DNA from: GCA-2746795 sp964643965
Lineage (GTDB): Bacteria; Chloroflexota; Anaerolineae; Promineifilales; Promineifilaceae
NCBI GenBank assembly: GCA_964643965.1
Contig: CAZXVH010000122.1
Coordinates: 1 to 14,713, forward strand
Direction: 5' to 3'
DNA length: 14,713 nt
Numbering within the stretch: the stretch's first letter is position 1; each line of letters begins with the position of its first letter. The notes under the pieces were generated by a model. That model saw only the letters and a program-made list of their open reading frames with translations, did not search any database and was not told where the DNA came from. Below are positions 6,903 through 12,539 of this stretch, in pieces. The position numbers were made by a program, and so were the translations under genes.

Positions 6903-8534
6903 ATGAGTAAAAATTTAAAGATTATTCCCCTGGGCGGTCTAGGGGAAATTGGTAAAAACATGACATTGCTAGAATACGGCCGCAACCAAATTATCATCGA
7001 CTGTGGGGTAATGTTCCCCGAAAACGATATGTATGGCATCGACCTGGTCTTGCCTAACTTTGACTACGTGATTGAAAACGAGGAAACCTTACGCGGCATC
7101 GTCCTCACCCACGGCCATATGGACCATATCGGCGGCCTGCCTTATCTCTTGAAACAGGTCAGCGCCCCCATTTATGGCACCGCCCTGACGGTGGGCATGG
7201 TGGGTCGGATGCTGGATGAAGCGCATGTGCAGCACCGCACACAACTCAACGTCATTGACGACAAACAGACGCTCCACCTGGGGCCGTTCCGCATCAGTCC
7301 TTTTGCCGTGGCGCACTCCATCCCCGGCTCCGTGGGGCTGGTGATCGATACCCCGGTGGGCACAGTGGTGCATACCGGCGATTACAAATTGGATGAAACG
7401 CCGGCCGGCGGGCGCACCACCGATTTCAAGCGGCTGCATGAACTGACGCCCAATGGCGTCTTGACCTTGATGGCAGACAGCACCAATGCTGACCGTCCCG
7501 GCCGCACCCCGACCGAGCAGATTGTGGCTGACACCCTCGACCGCCTCTTTGCTGAAGCGGTAGACAGCCGCATCATTATCGCCACCTTCTCCTCCGTGTT
7601 GGCCCGTTTGCAAGAGATCATGCTGTTGGCCCACAAATATGGGCGCAAAGTGGCCCTGACCGGGCGCAGCTTGCAGCAAAACGTGGAGCTGGCCCGCGAC
7701 CTTGGTTACTTGAAAGTACCTCAAGGGTTACTGGTAGACGTCACCGCCAAAATTGCGGATGGCGACCTGGTGATTTTATCAACCGGTTCGCAGGGTGAAC
7801 CCCGTTCGGCTTTAAACCGCATGGCAAAGGGTGAACACCGGCAGATAGATGTGCATGATGGGGATACCATCATCGTTTCTGGCGGCACTATTCCTGGCAA
7901 TGAGGAAGATGTGGGGCGCATGTTGAACAACTTGTTTGCCCGCGGGGCCAATGTCATTTATGGGCCGCTGGCGACGGTGCATGTCTCCGGGCATGGCAGC
8001 CGGGAAGATATGCGCATGATGCTGGCTGAAGTGCAGCCGCAATTCTTGATCCCGGTGCATGGCGAAATGCGCCACCAACATTTACATGCGCGTTTGGCGC
8101 AAGACAATGGTTTGGCGGCGGAAGATGTCTTTATTCTCCACAACGGCTCCTCGTGGGTCACAGATGGCGAAAAGGCGTGGCTGACCGGTTCCATTCCGGC
8201 CGAAGCTGTCTATGTGGATGGCTCGTTGGTCGGTGAAATTGGGGAGCGGGTGATGCGTGACCGGGAGCGGCTGGCGCAAGATGGCTTTGTGGTGGCGTAC
8301 GTGCCGGTGAATAAGAAAAACAAGCTGGTCGGTGAGCCGCGCATTATCAGCCGGGGTTTCCTGCGCATGGACAGCTCGACGGGATTGATGGATGCGGCGC
8401 AGAAGGAATTGAAGCGAGCCTTGAAACACAATGGCAGTTTCCCGGATGATACCGTGCGGGAGACCTTGCAGAACTTCTTCTACCAGCAAACGCATTCCCG
8501 GCCGGTGGTGCTGCCGAATATTGTGCGCATCTAA
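6903..8534 (+). CDS. rnj: Ribonuclease J (metallo-beta-lactamase / beta-CASP)
   Basis: The 543-residue protein is full length for bacterial RNase J. The start 'KIIPLGGLGEIGKNM' is characteristic. The metal-binding motif HGHMDH is at residues 70-75, followed by a further His-containing motif 'VVHTGDYK' and 'MADSTNADRPG', then the beta-CASP region with 'ATFSSVLARLQEI', 'GSQGEPRSAL', 'VSGHGSREDM' and 'IPVHGEMRH'. The C-terminal 'ISRGF' domain is present. It is a dual endo/5'-3' exoribonuclease of mRNA decay and rRNA maturation in the cytoplasm. Start ATG 6903 fits the family N-terminus, though a purine-rich site lies farther upstream than usual. It appears monocistronic, with its own terminator at about 8609-8654. 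Confidence 0.96.
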   Translation: MSKNLKIIPLGGLGEIGKNMTLLEYGRNQIIIDCGVMFPENDMYGIDLVLPNFDYVIENEETLRGIVLTHGHMDHIGGLPYLLKQVSAPIYGTALTVGMVGRMLDEAHVQHRTQLNVIDDKQTLHLGPFRISPFAVAHSIPGSVGLVIDTPVGTVVHTGDYKLDETPAGGRTTDFKRLHELTPNGVLTLMADSTNADRPGRTPTEQIVADTLDRLFAEAVDSRIIIATFSSVLARLQEIMLLAHKYGRKVALTGRSLQQNVELARDLGYLKVPQGLLVDVTAKIADGDLVILSTGSQGEPRSALNRMAKGEHRQIDVHDGDTIIVSGGTIPGNEEDVGRMLNNLFARGANVIYGPLATVHVSGHGSREDMRMMLAEVQPQFLIPVHGEMRHQHLHARLAQDNGLAAEDVFILHNGSSWVTDGEKAWLTGSIPAEAVYVDGSLVGEIGERVMRDRERLAQDGFVVAYVPVNKKNKLVGEPRIISRGFLRMDSSTGLMDAAQKELKRALKHNGSFPDDTVRETLQNFFYQQTHSRPVVLPNIVRI

Positions 8535-8543
8535 TAGGGAGGT

Positions 8544-8574
8544 GTTCAACTTTTCGTCTCGAGAGAAGTTGGAC
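8544..8574. repeat. 12-bp imperfect hairpin directly after RNase J
   Basis: GTTCAACTTTTC (8544-8555) pairs with GAGAAGTTGGAC (8563-8574), with two G-T wobbles and a 7-nt loop, starting 10 bp after the stop codon. The GTTCAAC arm resembles the hairpin at 4492-4524, suggesting a dispersed hairpin family or an RNA 3'-end stabiliser. Confidence 0.75.
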
Positions 8575-8608
8575 ATGACCATTCACAGGTGAACCTCTTT
8601 CAATAGAG

Positions 8609-8654
8609 AAAGCGAGGGGTGGGAAACGGCCGTTTCCCACCCCTTTTTTGCTTT
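8609..8654 (+). terminator. Perfect-palindrome intrinsic terminator between the convergent blocks
   Basis: Positions 8616-8643 form a perfect 28-bp palindrome with GGGGTGGG and CCCACCCC arms around the central AACGGCCGTT, followed by six T (8644-8649). Outer bases AAAGC (8609-8613) and GCTTT (8650-8654) extend the symmetry. It should terminate RNase J transcripts and, through the A-rich side, probably also transcription from the - strand block. Confidence 0.93.
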
Positions 8655-8675
8655 CGTCAGACAACCCGCTTGATT

Positions 8676-8882
8676 TCACGGGTCAGTTTGACATAACGCC
8701 GTGATAGCCAGTTTCATTCCTTCGTTGATCTCAACCCGTTCGTCCAAAAAAGCAAGCACAGCCAAAGCAGATTGGCGGTTTTTCTCATAACCTTGCAGAA
8801 AGGTCGGCAAAACATGAGCCATGTCTGGGTAGTTTTGCTCATAGCGGCGCTCCGGGCTAAATGGGTCTTGCTGATCGGTGGC
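8676..8882 (-). pseudogene. Possible coding remnant of unknown family
   Basis: One - strand frame reads a protein-like segment of about 68 residues (for example 'FSPERRYEQNYPDMA' and 'GYEKNRQSALAVLAFLD') to a TGA at 8676. It is out of frame with the 3D-domain end that overlaps it and has no plausible start of its own. It looks like the 3' end of a lost gene or a frameshifted extension. I do not recognise the family. Confidence 0.3.
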
Positions 8883-9267
8883 AATAATACACATCCACAT
8901 GCCCCGTCCACGATTCGTAATTGTCCTTATCCCAGCCCAAATCAATCCAACGGCCGCGAATGCCGCCCCCGGTATCGCCGGCCACCGCCACGCCATAACC
9001 CGGCACAAAGTTTACGTTACGGCCGTTTACCAAACGATGGGTAAAGGCTTGTACCAGACCAGGTTCTTTGTGTTTGTAGGGATAATACAAACATTCTGCC
9101 AGGGTGATGGCTGATGTCACAAGCCTTAAATCCCCTTCATCCACTCGCGTAAAAACAGTTTCTAACTGTGCAAAATAGGGTTCTTTACGCTCTACATAGT
9201 TGATCACGGGCGCTGTGTCCAAGAAGAGGATGCTGCCTGAGGTAATTGTGTTGTTAAGGGTGGACAC
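8857..9267 (-). CDS. Chimeric PIN half-domain fused to a 3D (Asp-Asp-Asp) domain
   Basis: GTG 9267 is preceded by AGGAG seven nt upstream and overlaps the antitoxin stop by 14 nt, so this sits in the toxin position of a VapBC-like pair. The 136-residue product begins as a PIN nuclease: 'ILFLDTAPVINYVE' with the first catalytic Asp17, then 'SAITLAECL' with Glu58, and 'LVQAFTHRLV'. At about residue 87 it changes to a 3D domain: 'FVPGYGVAVAGDTGGGIRG', then 'RWIDLG' with Asp98 and Asp109, ending 'VDVYY'. The 3D fold normally belongs to secreted cell-wall lytic proteins, and the second half of PIN with its remaining acidic residues is missing. The toxin is therefore probably inactive. It is most simply a recombination chimera joined at the shared 'FVP'. 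Confidence 0.75.
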   Translation of the reverse strand: MSTLNNTITSGSILFLDTAPVINYVERKEPYFAQLETVFTRVDEGDLRLVTSAITLAECLYYPYKHKEPGLVQAFTHRLVNGRNVNFVPGYGVAVAGDTGGGIRGRWIDLGWDKDNYESWTGHVDVYYCHRSARPI

Positions 9268-9511
9268 GATCCCACTCCTGACGTGTCTGGTTGACCCACT
9301 CCTGAGCATCTTGACCAGCCAGTAAATTGGGGGCAATACCGGCGATGTCATGCCAGGAATAGGTTGTTTGCCTAACGGCCGTTTGCTGAGCTTGTTGGGC
9401 CAGATAAGCGATCAGTTCTAGTAATTCAGCGTGAGATAACCGGGGAACCGTTTGCAAAATTATGGCCAGCGGTTCTGATTTAGGTGAAGATGAGGGGGTC
9501 TGTAACATCAT
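9254..9511 (-). CDS. VapB-like antitoxin of PIN toxin module
   Basis: The 85-residue protein has an N-terminal helix-forming region ('LSHAELLELIAYLAQQ', residues about 26-41) and a C-terminal segment of the type 'WHDIAGIAPNLLAGQDAQEWVNQTRQEWD' seen in antitoxins paired with PIN toxins, which would wrap around and block the toxin. ATG 9511 (or 9508) follows an AGG-containing site. It overlaps the downstream PIN-like gene by 14 nt, a typical antitoxin-toxin coupling. Because its partner has lost half of the PIN domain, the antitoxin may now act only as an orphan regulator or may counter other PIN toxins. The recognised pattern is from memory of the family, without a search. Confidence 0.75.
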   Translation of the reverse strand: MMLQTPSSSPKSEPLAIILQTVPRLSHAELLELIAYLAQQAQQTAVRQTTYSWHDIAGIAPNLLAGQDAQEWVNQTRQEWDRVHP

Positions 9512-9540
9512 TTATGCCTCGCTTTGTTTATATAAGCGTT

Positions 9541-9546
9541 ATTATA
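9541..9546 (-). promoter_or_regulatory. TATAAT box overlapping hsdS tail C stop
   Basis: On the - strand the tail ends GTTGTATAATAA, so a perfect -10 hexamer overlaps the stop codon 30 nt upstream of the antitoxin start. No good -35 is visible. The same arrangement ends the hsdS gene at 11057-11062. Confidence 0.35.
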
Positions 9547-9661
9547 CAACAGAACGCACGTCGATTTTGCCCGTAACGGCCGTTTCCATCAGCATAATCC
9601 TATATTCTTCAACAAGCTCAATTTGGCGTTCGGTGGTTAGGGTGTGGGTAAGCAGGATCAT
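9542..9661 (-). pseudogene. HsdS C-terminal tail, copy C (39-codon open frame)
   Basis: This - strand frame starts with an ATG that overlaps the TGA of the zinc-ribbon gene (ATGA) and encodes 39 residues containing 'QIELVEEYR' and 'TAVTGKIDVRSVV', the characteristic final helix and end of type I specificity subunits. It matches the end of the hsdS gene at 11058 in position and final residues but is clearly divergent in DNA, so it is not a recent copy. It carries AACGGCCGTT at 9575-9584. By itself it cannot bind DNA. It is either a remnant of a former hsdS or a duplicated 3' end left by insertion of the neighbouring genes. Confidence 0.85.
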
Positions 9662-10158
9662 CTTTTCTTGCGCTTTTTGCGTCGTTTGCTTTTTGGTTTT
9701 GTGCGGGAAGGGCTTTTGTGAAAGGGAACAATCGGTATTGATTCCAGTTCGCCAACGGGTGTATTGTTTTCTTCTTCAGTAAACGCTTCCAGCGCTACTC
9801 GTCCCAGAATGGCAAAGCCTTTGCCCGACTCAAATTGGGCGTGGGCAAGATCGAGATAGGGTTTCATGTCGACCGGATTGATGACGATGGTGGGGCAGTT
9901 GGGGCAGTAGTGACCAAAATCTCCGCCAACCATGAAGCGATCTGTTTCTATACCGGTATCGTCGAAGGTGACAACCAGGTAGGTGGCGAGTTCCTGAATC
10001 AATGGCTTGTGACAGCGGGGGCAGGTTGCGCCGGACTGGATGGGACGATAATAGAGCCGCCGGTCGATGGTGTGATCAATGTCGGGGGATAACGGCCGTT
10101 TATGATCTTCAACGGTGTGGGGTTTGGGGGTTCTACGGCGGAACCAGGGGAATTTCAT
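9658..10158 (-). CDS. Zinc-ribbon protein with basic tail, unknown function
   Basis: The 166-residue protein starts at ATG 10158 with AGGAG a few nt upstream. That site is fused directly to hsdS tail B. Two CxxC knuckles, Cys46-Pro-Arg-Cys49 and Cys85-Pro-Asn-Cys88, about 36 residues apart, indicate a zinc ribbon, with a beta-rich insert between them ('TYLVVTFDDTGI'). The last about 18 residues are almost all Lys, Arg and Ser, suggesting nucleic-acid binding or a disordered tail. I do not recognise the family. Its location between two hsdS 3'-end copies and next to toxin-antitoxin genes points to a defence or mobile cargo role, but nothing in the sequence proves a function. Its stop overlaps the ATG of tail C. 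Confidence 0.75.
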   Translation of the reverse strand: MKFPWFRRRTPKPHTVEDHKRPLSPDIDHTIDRRLYYRPIQSGATCPRCHKPLIQELATYLVVTFDDTGIETDRFMVGGDFGHYCPNCPTIVINPVDMKPYLDLAHAQFESGKGFAILGRVALEAFTEEENNTPVGELESIPIVPFHKSPSRTKPKSKRRKKRKKR

Positions 10159-10175
10159 ACGATCTCCTGCTGGGG

Positions 10176-10290
10176 CGCACATCTATTTTGCCCGTGACGG
10201 CGTGAGCAATCAGTGTCGTCCGGTATTCTTCAATCAATTCGATTTCGCGTTGGGTGCGTTCGATGACGGCGTTGATAACGGCCGTTTCGC
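10176..10290 (-). pseudogene. HsdS C-terminal tail, copy B
   Basis: About 115 bp are nearly identical to the 3' end of the hsdS gene, encoding 'TAVINAVIERTQREIELIEEYR' in two parts and 'TGKIDVR'. Homology begins essentially at AACGGCCGTT (10277-10286) just after the PIN toxin stop, and ends at 'KIDVR', before the normal RSVV-stop, where the ribosome site of the zinc-ribbon gene takes over. High identity to the hsdS end indicates a recent duplication. It has no start codon of its own. Confidence 0.88.
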
Positions 10291-10301
10291 TGTTGCTAAG
10301 G

Positions 10302-10784
10302 TTATATTTCTTTTGCTAACGCAAGAATTCGCTGCTTTACCTGTGGCGAAATCCACATGCCACTACGCTGTAATTGGGTAACGATTGGTTCTGCCTGATC
10401 GATAAGCTTGTGAGATTTAGCCTCAAGAACAATGCGTAACGTCCCCCAAACAGTTAAACCTGCGGCTTGTCCGGTGCGGCGTGCCAATAAATCATCCAGC
10501 AAAACAAGATGGGTTGGGTTTTCTAAGGCCAAAGCCAATGCTGCCAGTTCACCAGCGCCTAAATCGAGCGAAAGCCATTGGGATGGCACATTTTTAGGAT
10601 CAACAATACGCAGCCACTCGTAGTGGGCCGCTATGGGAACCTCATACCCTCGTTTCATGCCGGTTTCTAATTCGGCCGTTACGGCCGTTGGCGCCCATAT
10701 CTGGCCGAAAAGCTGTGGGAGCCATTCCAGGCCACCGGCGCGATAAAGATATAGCAGCGGCGATGTGTTGCTAATGGCCACCAT
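10302..10784 (-). CDS. DUF3368-type PIN-domain toxin
   Basis: The 160-residue protein has the DUF3368/PIN layout: 'ISNTSPLLYLYRAG' at the N-terminus (Asn6 where classic PIN has Asp, as in many relatives of this family), 'LFGQIWAPTAVTAEL' (about 25-39), 'LGAGELAALALALE' (about 75-88) with the central Glu, 'LVLLDDLLARRTGQAAGLTVWGTLRIVLEAK' (about 93-123) with Asp residues, and a C-terminal helix. It is probably a metal-dependent RNase toxin acting on RNA in the cytoplasm. It overlaps the UPF0175 antitoxin by 14 nt and is read from ATG 10784, so the pair is translationally coupled. Its stop lies 12 bp before hsdS tail B. Confidence 0.87.
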   Translation of the reverse strand: MVAISNTSPLLYLYRAGGLEWLPQLFGQIWAPTAVTAELETGMKRGYEVPIAAHYEWLRIVDPKNVPSQWLSLDLGAGELAALALALENPTHLVLLDDLLARRTGQAAGLTVWGTLRIVLEAKSHKLIDQAEPIVTQLQRSGMWISPQVKQRILALAKEI

Positions 10785-11022
10785 CTTCCAGTTCCCGGAG
10801 TTCAGCTTCTAGCGGAAATACCTTATATCGTTCTAACAGCATGAGGAATTCGACCCGGGACACCCCTGCTAGCTGGGCGGCCCGGCCAGAAGAAAGCCGC
10901 CCTAATTCGTACAGCTTAACGGCCGCCAAAATGGGCAGTTCCCGGGCAAACGAGGCCGCGTCCGTTTTTTCGGCCAGCAGTACCTGTTCGGGAACCTCAA
11001 TGACAATTTGTCTCGTGGTCAT
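10771..11022 (-). CDS. UPF0175-family antitoxin
   Basis: The 83-residue product carries the UPF0175 signature 'AAVKLYELGRLSSGRAAQLAGVSRVEFLMLLERYKV', a helix-turn-helix-like segment that binds DNA and pairs with DUF3368 PIN toxins. In-frame ATGs lie at 11028 and 11022; the GGAAAGG ribosome site fits ATG 11022 (8 nt spacing) better. It is the first gene after hsdS, with 35 nt between them, and a TATAAT overlapping the hsdS stop could provide a promoter. It overlaps its toxin by 14 nt, so neutralisation and autoregulation are expected, as known for VapBC-like pairs. Confidence 0.87.
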   Translation of the reverse strand: MTTRQIVIEVPEQVLLAEKTDAASFARELPILAAVKLYELGRLSSGRAAQLAGVSRVEFLMLLERYKVFPLEAELRELEDGGH

Positions 11023-11056
11023 AAACATCACCTTTCCGATTAATAAGTTTAGTCAC

Positions 11057-11062
11057 ATTATA
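11057..11062 (-). promoter_or_regulatory. TATAAT box overlapping hsdS stop
   Basis: On the - strand hsdS ends GTTGTATAATG. The -10-like hexamer overlaps the stop codon and lies 34 nt before the UPF0175 antitoxin start. The matching -35 region (CAAAAT) is poor, so activity is uncertain. Confidence 0.35.
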
Positions 11063-11507
11063 CAACAGAACGGATGTCGATTTTGCCCGTGACGGCGTGG
11101 GCAATCAGTGTGGTGCGGTATTCTTCAATGAGTTCTATTTCGCGTTGGGTGCGTTCGATGACGGCGTTGATAACGGCCGTTTTCTCTTGGCACGAGTAAA
11201 TGATTTGTTGTTGCTCTTGAATAGGTGGTACGGGAACTTTTAAATTACCAAGAATTGAACCGTTGAGGTTGTCCATTGGTTTGTATCGCTCTATGTCTTC
11301 GGATTTCTTATTGCCAATGGCTCCTTTGTCCTCGTAATTTATAACCCCAATATCTTTCAAGACAGAAAGAACATTCTCGGTTTTTGTTCCATCATTCTTT
11401 TCTCCACGTTCACGCAAAACAGCCCCAAGTCGAATTACATCCCATGATTCAGGAACATCGCCAAACCAAGGTGCAGTTGAATCTTTATAAGCTGGATACG
11501 GCTGCAT
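11058..11507 (-). CDS. hsdS: Type I restriction specificity subunit, internally shortened
   Basis: The start 'MQPYPAYKDSTAPWFGDVPESWDVIRL' and the end 'IELIEEYRTTLIAHAVTGKIDIRSVV' are the canonical two ends of an HsdS protein, yet the product has only 149 residues instead of about 400. Between them is the beginning of one target-recognition domain ('ENVLSVLKDIGVINYEDKG') and a 'NLKVPVPPIQEQQQII' segment that normally follows the domain. About 100 residues of the domain and the whole second domain are missing, so DNA recognition is doubtful. ATG 11507 has AAGGTGA upstream and shares one base with the stop of the Abi gene (TAATG), so the two are translationally coupled. It may be an internal deletion product or a minimal subunit working as a dimer. 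Confidence 0.85.
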   Translation of the reverse strand: MQPYPAYKDSTAPWFGDVPESWDVIRLGAVLRERGEKNDGTKTENVLSVLKDIGVINYEDKGAIGNKKSEDIERYKPMDNLNGSILGNLKVPVPPIQEQQQIIYSCQEKTAVINAVIERTQREIELIEEYRTTLIAHAVTGKIDIRSVV

Positions 11508-12415
11508 TAGTTCACCTTCCAAATTGGCAAAGTGCGCCAATGAGTCGGGAAACCCATCGGTGCTATTTCCACCTGATACTGGTCAAGCAACTGAATTAAC
11601 TGCCATCGCCAAGTATGGCCTGGCTGAATCACGTCCAAAAAGTGAAGCATCATCACTAACGAGTTATAAAGCGCATCTTGCTGGTTCACATTCATGCTGG
11701 CGTGTAAATGGCGCGGTTTGCTTTGCGGCAAAGGTACACGAAAGATAATGTTTCTATCCCATAAACGGCCGTGATGGGCAATCACATTTCGTAGTTCTGT
11801 AAAATTATGCAAAATACCATCTAAACTGCGGTTGTCTACATCATAAACATGGGCAATTGCTTGGCGAACCTGACCCGATTTCAAGTTCTTATACCAACGT
11901 GACAACAGCCCGAAAGACATCACCTCACATGCCATCCAAATAGGAGGCAAAATGGGACTTGTGTATTTACGGCTGTAATGCTTAATAAACACCTCGTTGG
12001 AGCGGCTAATTTCTTGTTGCAATTGGTCGAGATTCTTCTGAAAGTAACGGCGGTTTTTGCTATAAGCCACATCAGCGTAAGCAAATGAGCCATGTCGCTG
12101 TGCAAATTGGTAAGCAAACTGGGTGCGCAAAGATATTTCTATAACTTCAATCGCCTGCGCTACATGAAAGCGTAAAGCACGATCAAACAAATAGAGATTG
12201 AGAACGGCGGCAAATGTGGTATTGGGCTTAAATTGATGGTTGGTATGATTGGCTTTAAACGAATACCAATACGGTCTCAGGCGCACATAATTGGTGTGTT
12301 GCAAATACCGGGTAGCAATGGCTTCATCCGCAATATATATTCCCCGCGATTTGAGAAGCGCAATTTGGTCGGCCACAGAGAGATACGGCTTGTTATAGTT
12401 CACAGACTCCCCCAT
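11507..12415 (-). CDS. Abi_2 (AbiD/AbiF-type) abortive-infection protein, HEPN RNase
   Basis: The product of about 302 residues has the Abi_2 pattern: 'NYNKPYLSVADQIALLKSRGI' at the N-terminus, 'LYLFDRALRFHVAQAIEVIEISLRTQ' (about 74-99), 'IWMACEVMSFGLLSRWYKNL' (about 159-178) and the HEPN RNase motif R-N-V-I-A-H at residues 209-214 (R-x4-H). Such proteins stop growth or cleave RNA after phage infection. ATG 12415 lies directly after a T7 run with no ribosome site, so GTG 12403, preceded by GGGGGAG, could be the real start. A structured RNA with its own promoter sits immediately upstream, as known for AbiF-type loci. The gene is inserted between hsdM and hsdS and is coupled to hsdS (TAATG). 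Confidence 0.92.
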   Translation of the reverse strand: MGESVNYNKPYLSVADQIALLKSRGIYIADEAIATRYLQHTNYVRLRPYWYSFKANHTNHQFKPNTTFAAVLNLYLFDRALRFHVAQAIEVIEISLRTQFAYQFAQRHGSFAYADVAYSKNRRYFQKNLDQLQQEISRSNEVFIKHYSRKYTSPILPPIWMACEVMSFGLLSRWYKNLKSGQVRQAIAHVYDVDNRSLDGILHNFTELRNVIAHHGRLWDRNIIFRVPLPQSKPRHLHASMNVNQQDALYNSLVMMLHFLDVIQPGHTWRWQLIQLLDQYQVEIAPMGFPTHWRTLPIWKVN

Positions 12416-12473
12416 AAAAAAAGACCCGCCAGTTTGAGGATATTCCGAAGAACATAGCCTTGGCGGGTTCTGT
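12416..12473 (-). ncRNA. Candidate AbiF-type structured RNA upstream of the Abi gene
   Basis: On the - strand, ACCCGCCA (12468-12461) pairs with TGGCGGGT (12431-12424), followed by C and seven U (12422-12416), giving a terminator-like outer stem. Between the arms a second stem, GG-CU-AUGUUC with GAAUAU-CC, is capped by a C(UUCG)G tetraloop. A consensus promoter stands about 8-10 bp before the first arm. Length is about 58 nt. I recall a conserved abiF RNA motif found upstream of abiF genes that has this arrangement, but I did not run a covariance search. It may serve as an RNA partner or antitoxin of the Abi protein. Confidence 0.75.
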
Positions 12474-12480
12474 TAGTTTG

Positions 12481-12508
12481 ATTATACACAATTCTAGTTT
12501 GAATTCAA
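12481..12508 (-). promoter_or_regulatory. Sigma70-like promoter for the Abi-associated RNA
   Basis: On the - strand, TTGAAT (12508-12503), a 16-bp spacer and TATAAT (12486-12481) form a good promoter in the spacer between hsdM and the RNA. Initiation about 7 nt downstream would fall near 12474, just before the first stem of the structured RNA. Confidence 0.8.
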
Positions 12509-12539
12509 TCATTTTGACATTATTTGACACAACAAGCTC

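Noticed and set aside
7089..7724. 211-codon - strand open frame opposite RNase J
   Set aside because: It overlaps the catalytic part of RNase J and shows no protein family features.
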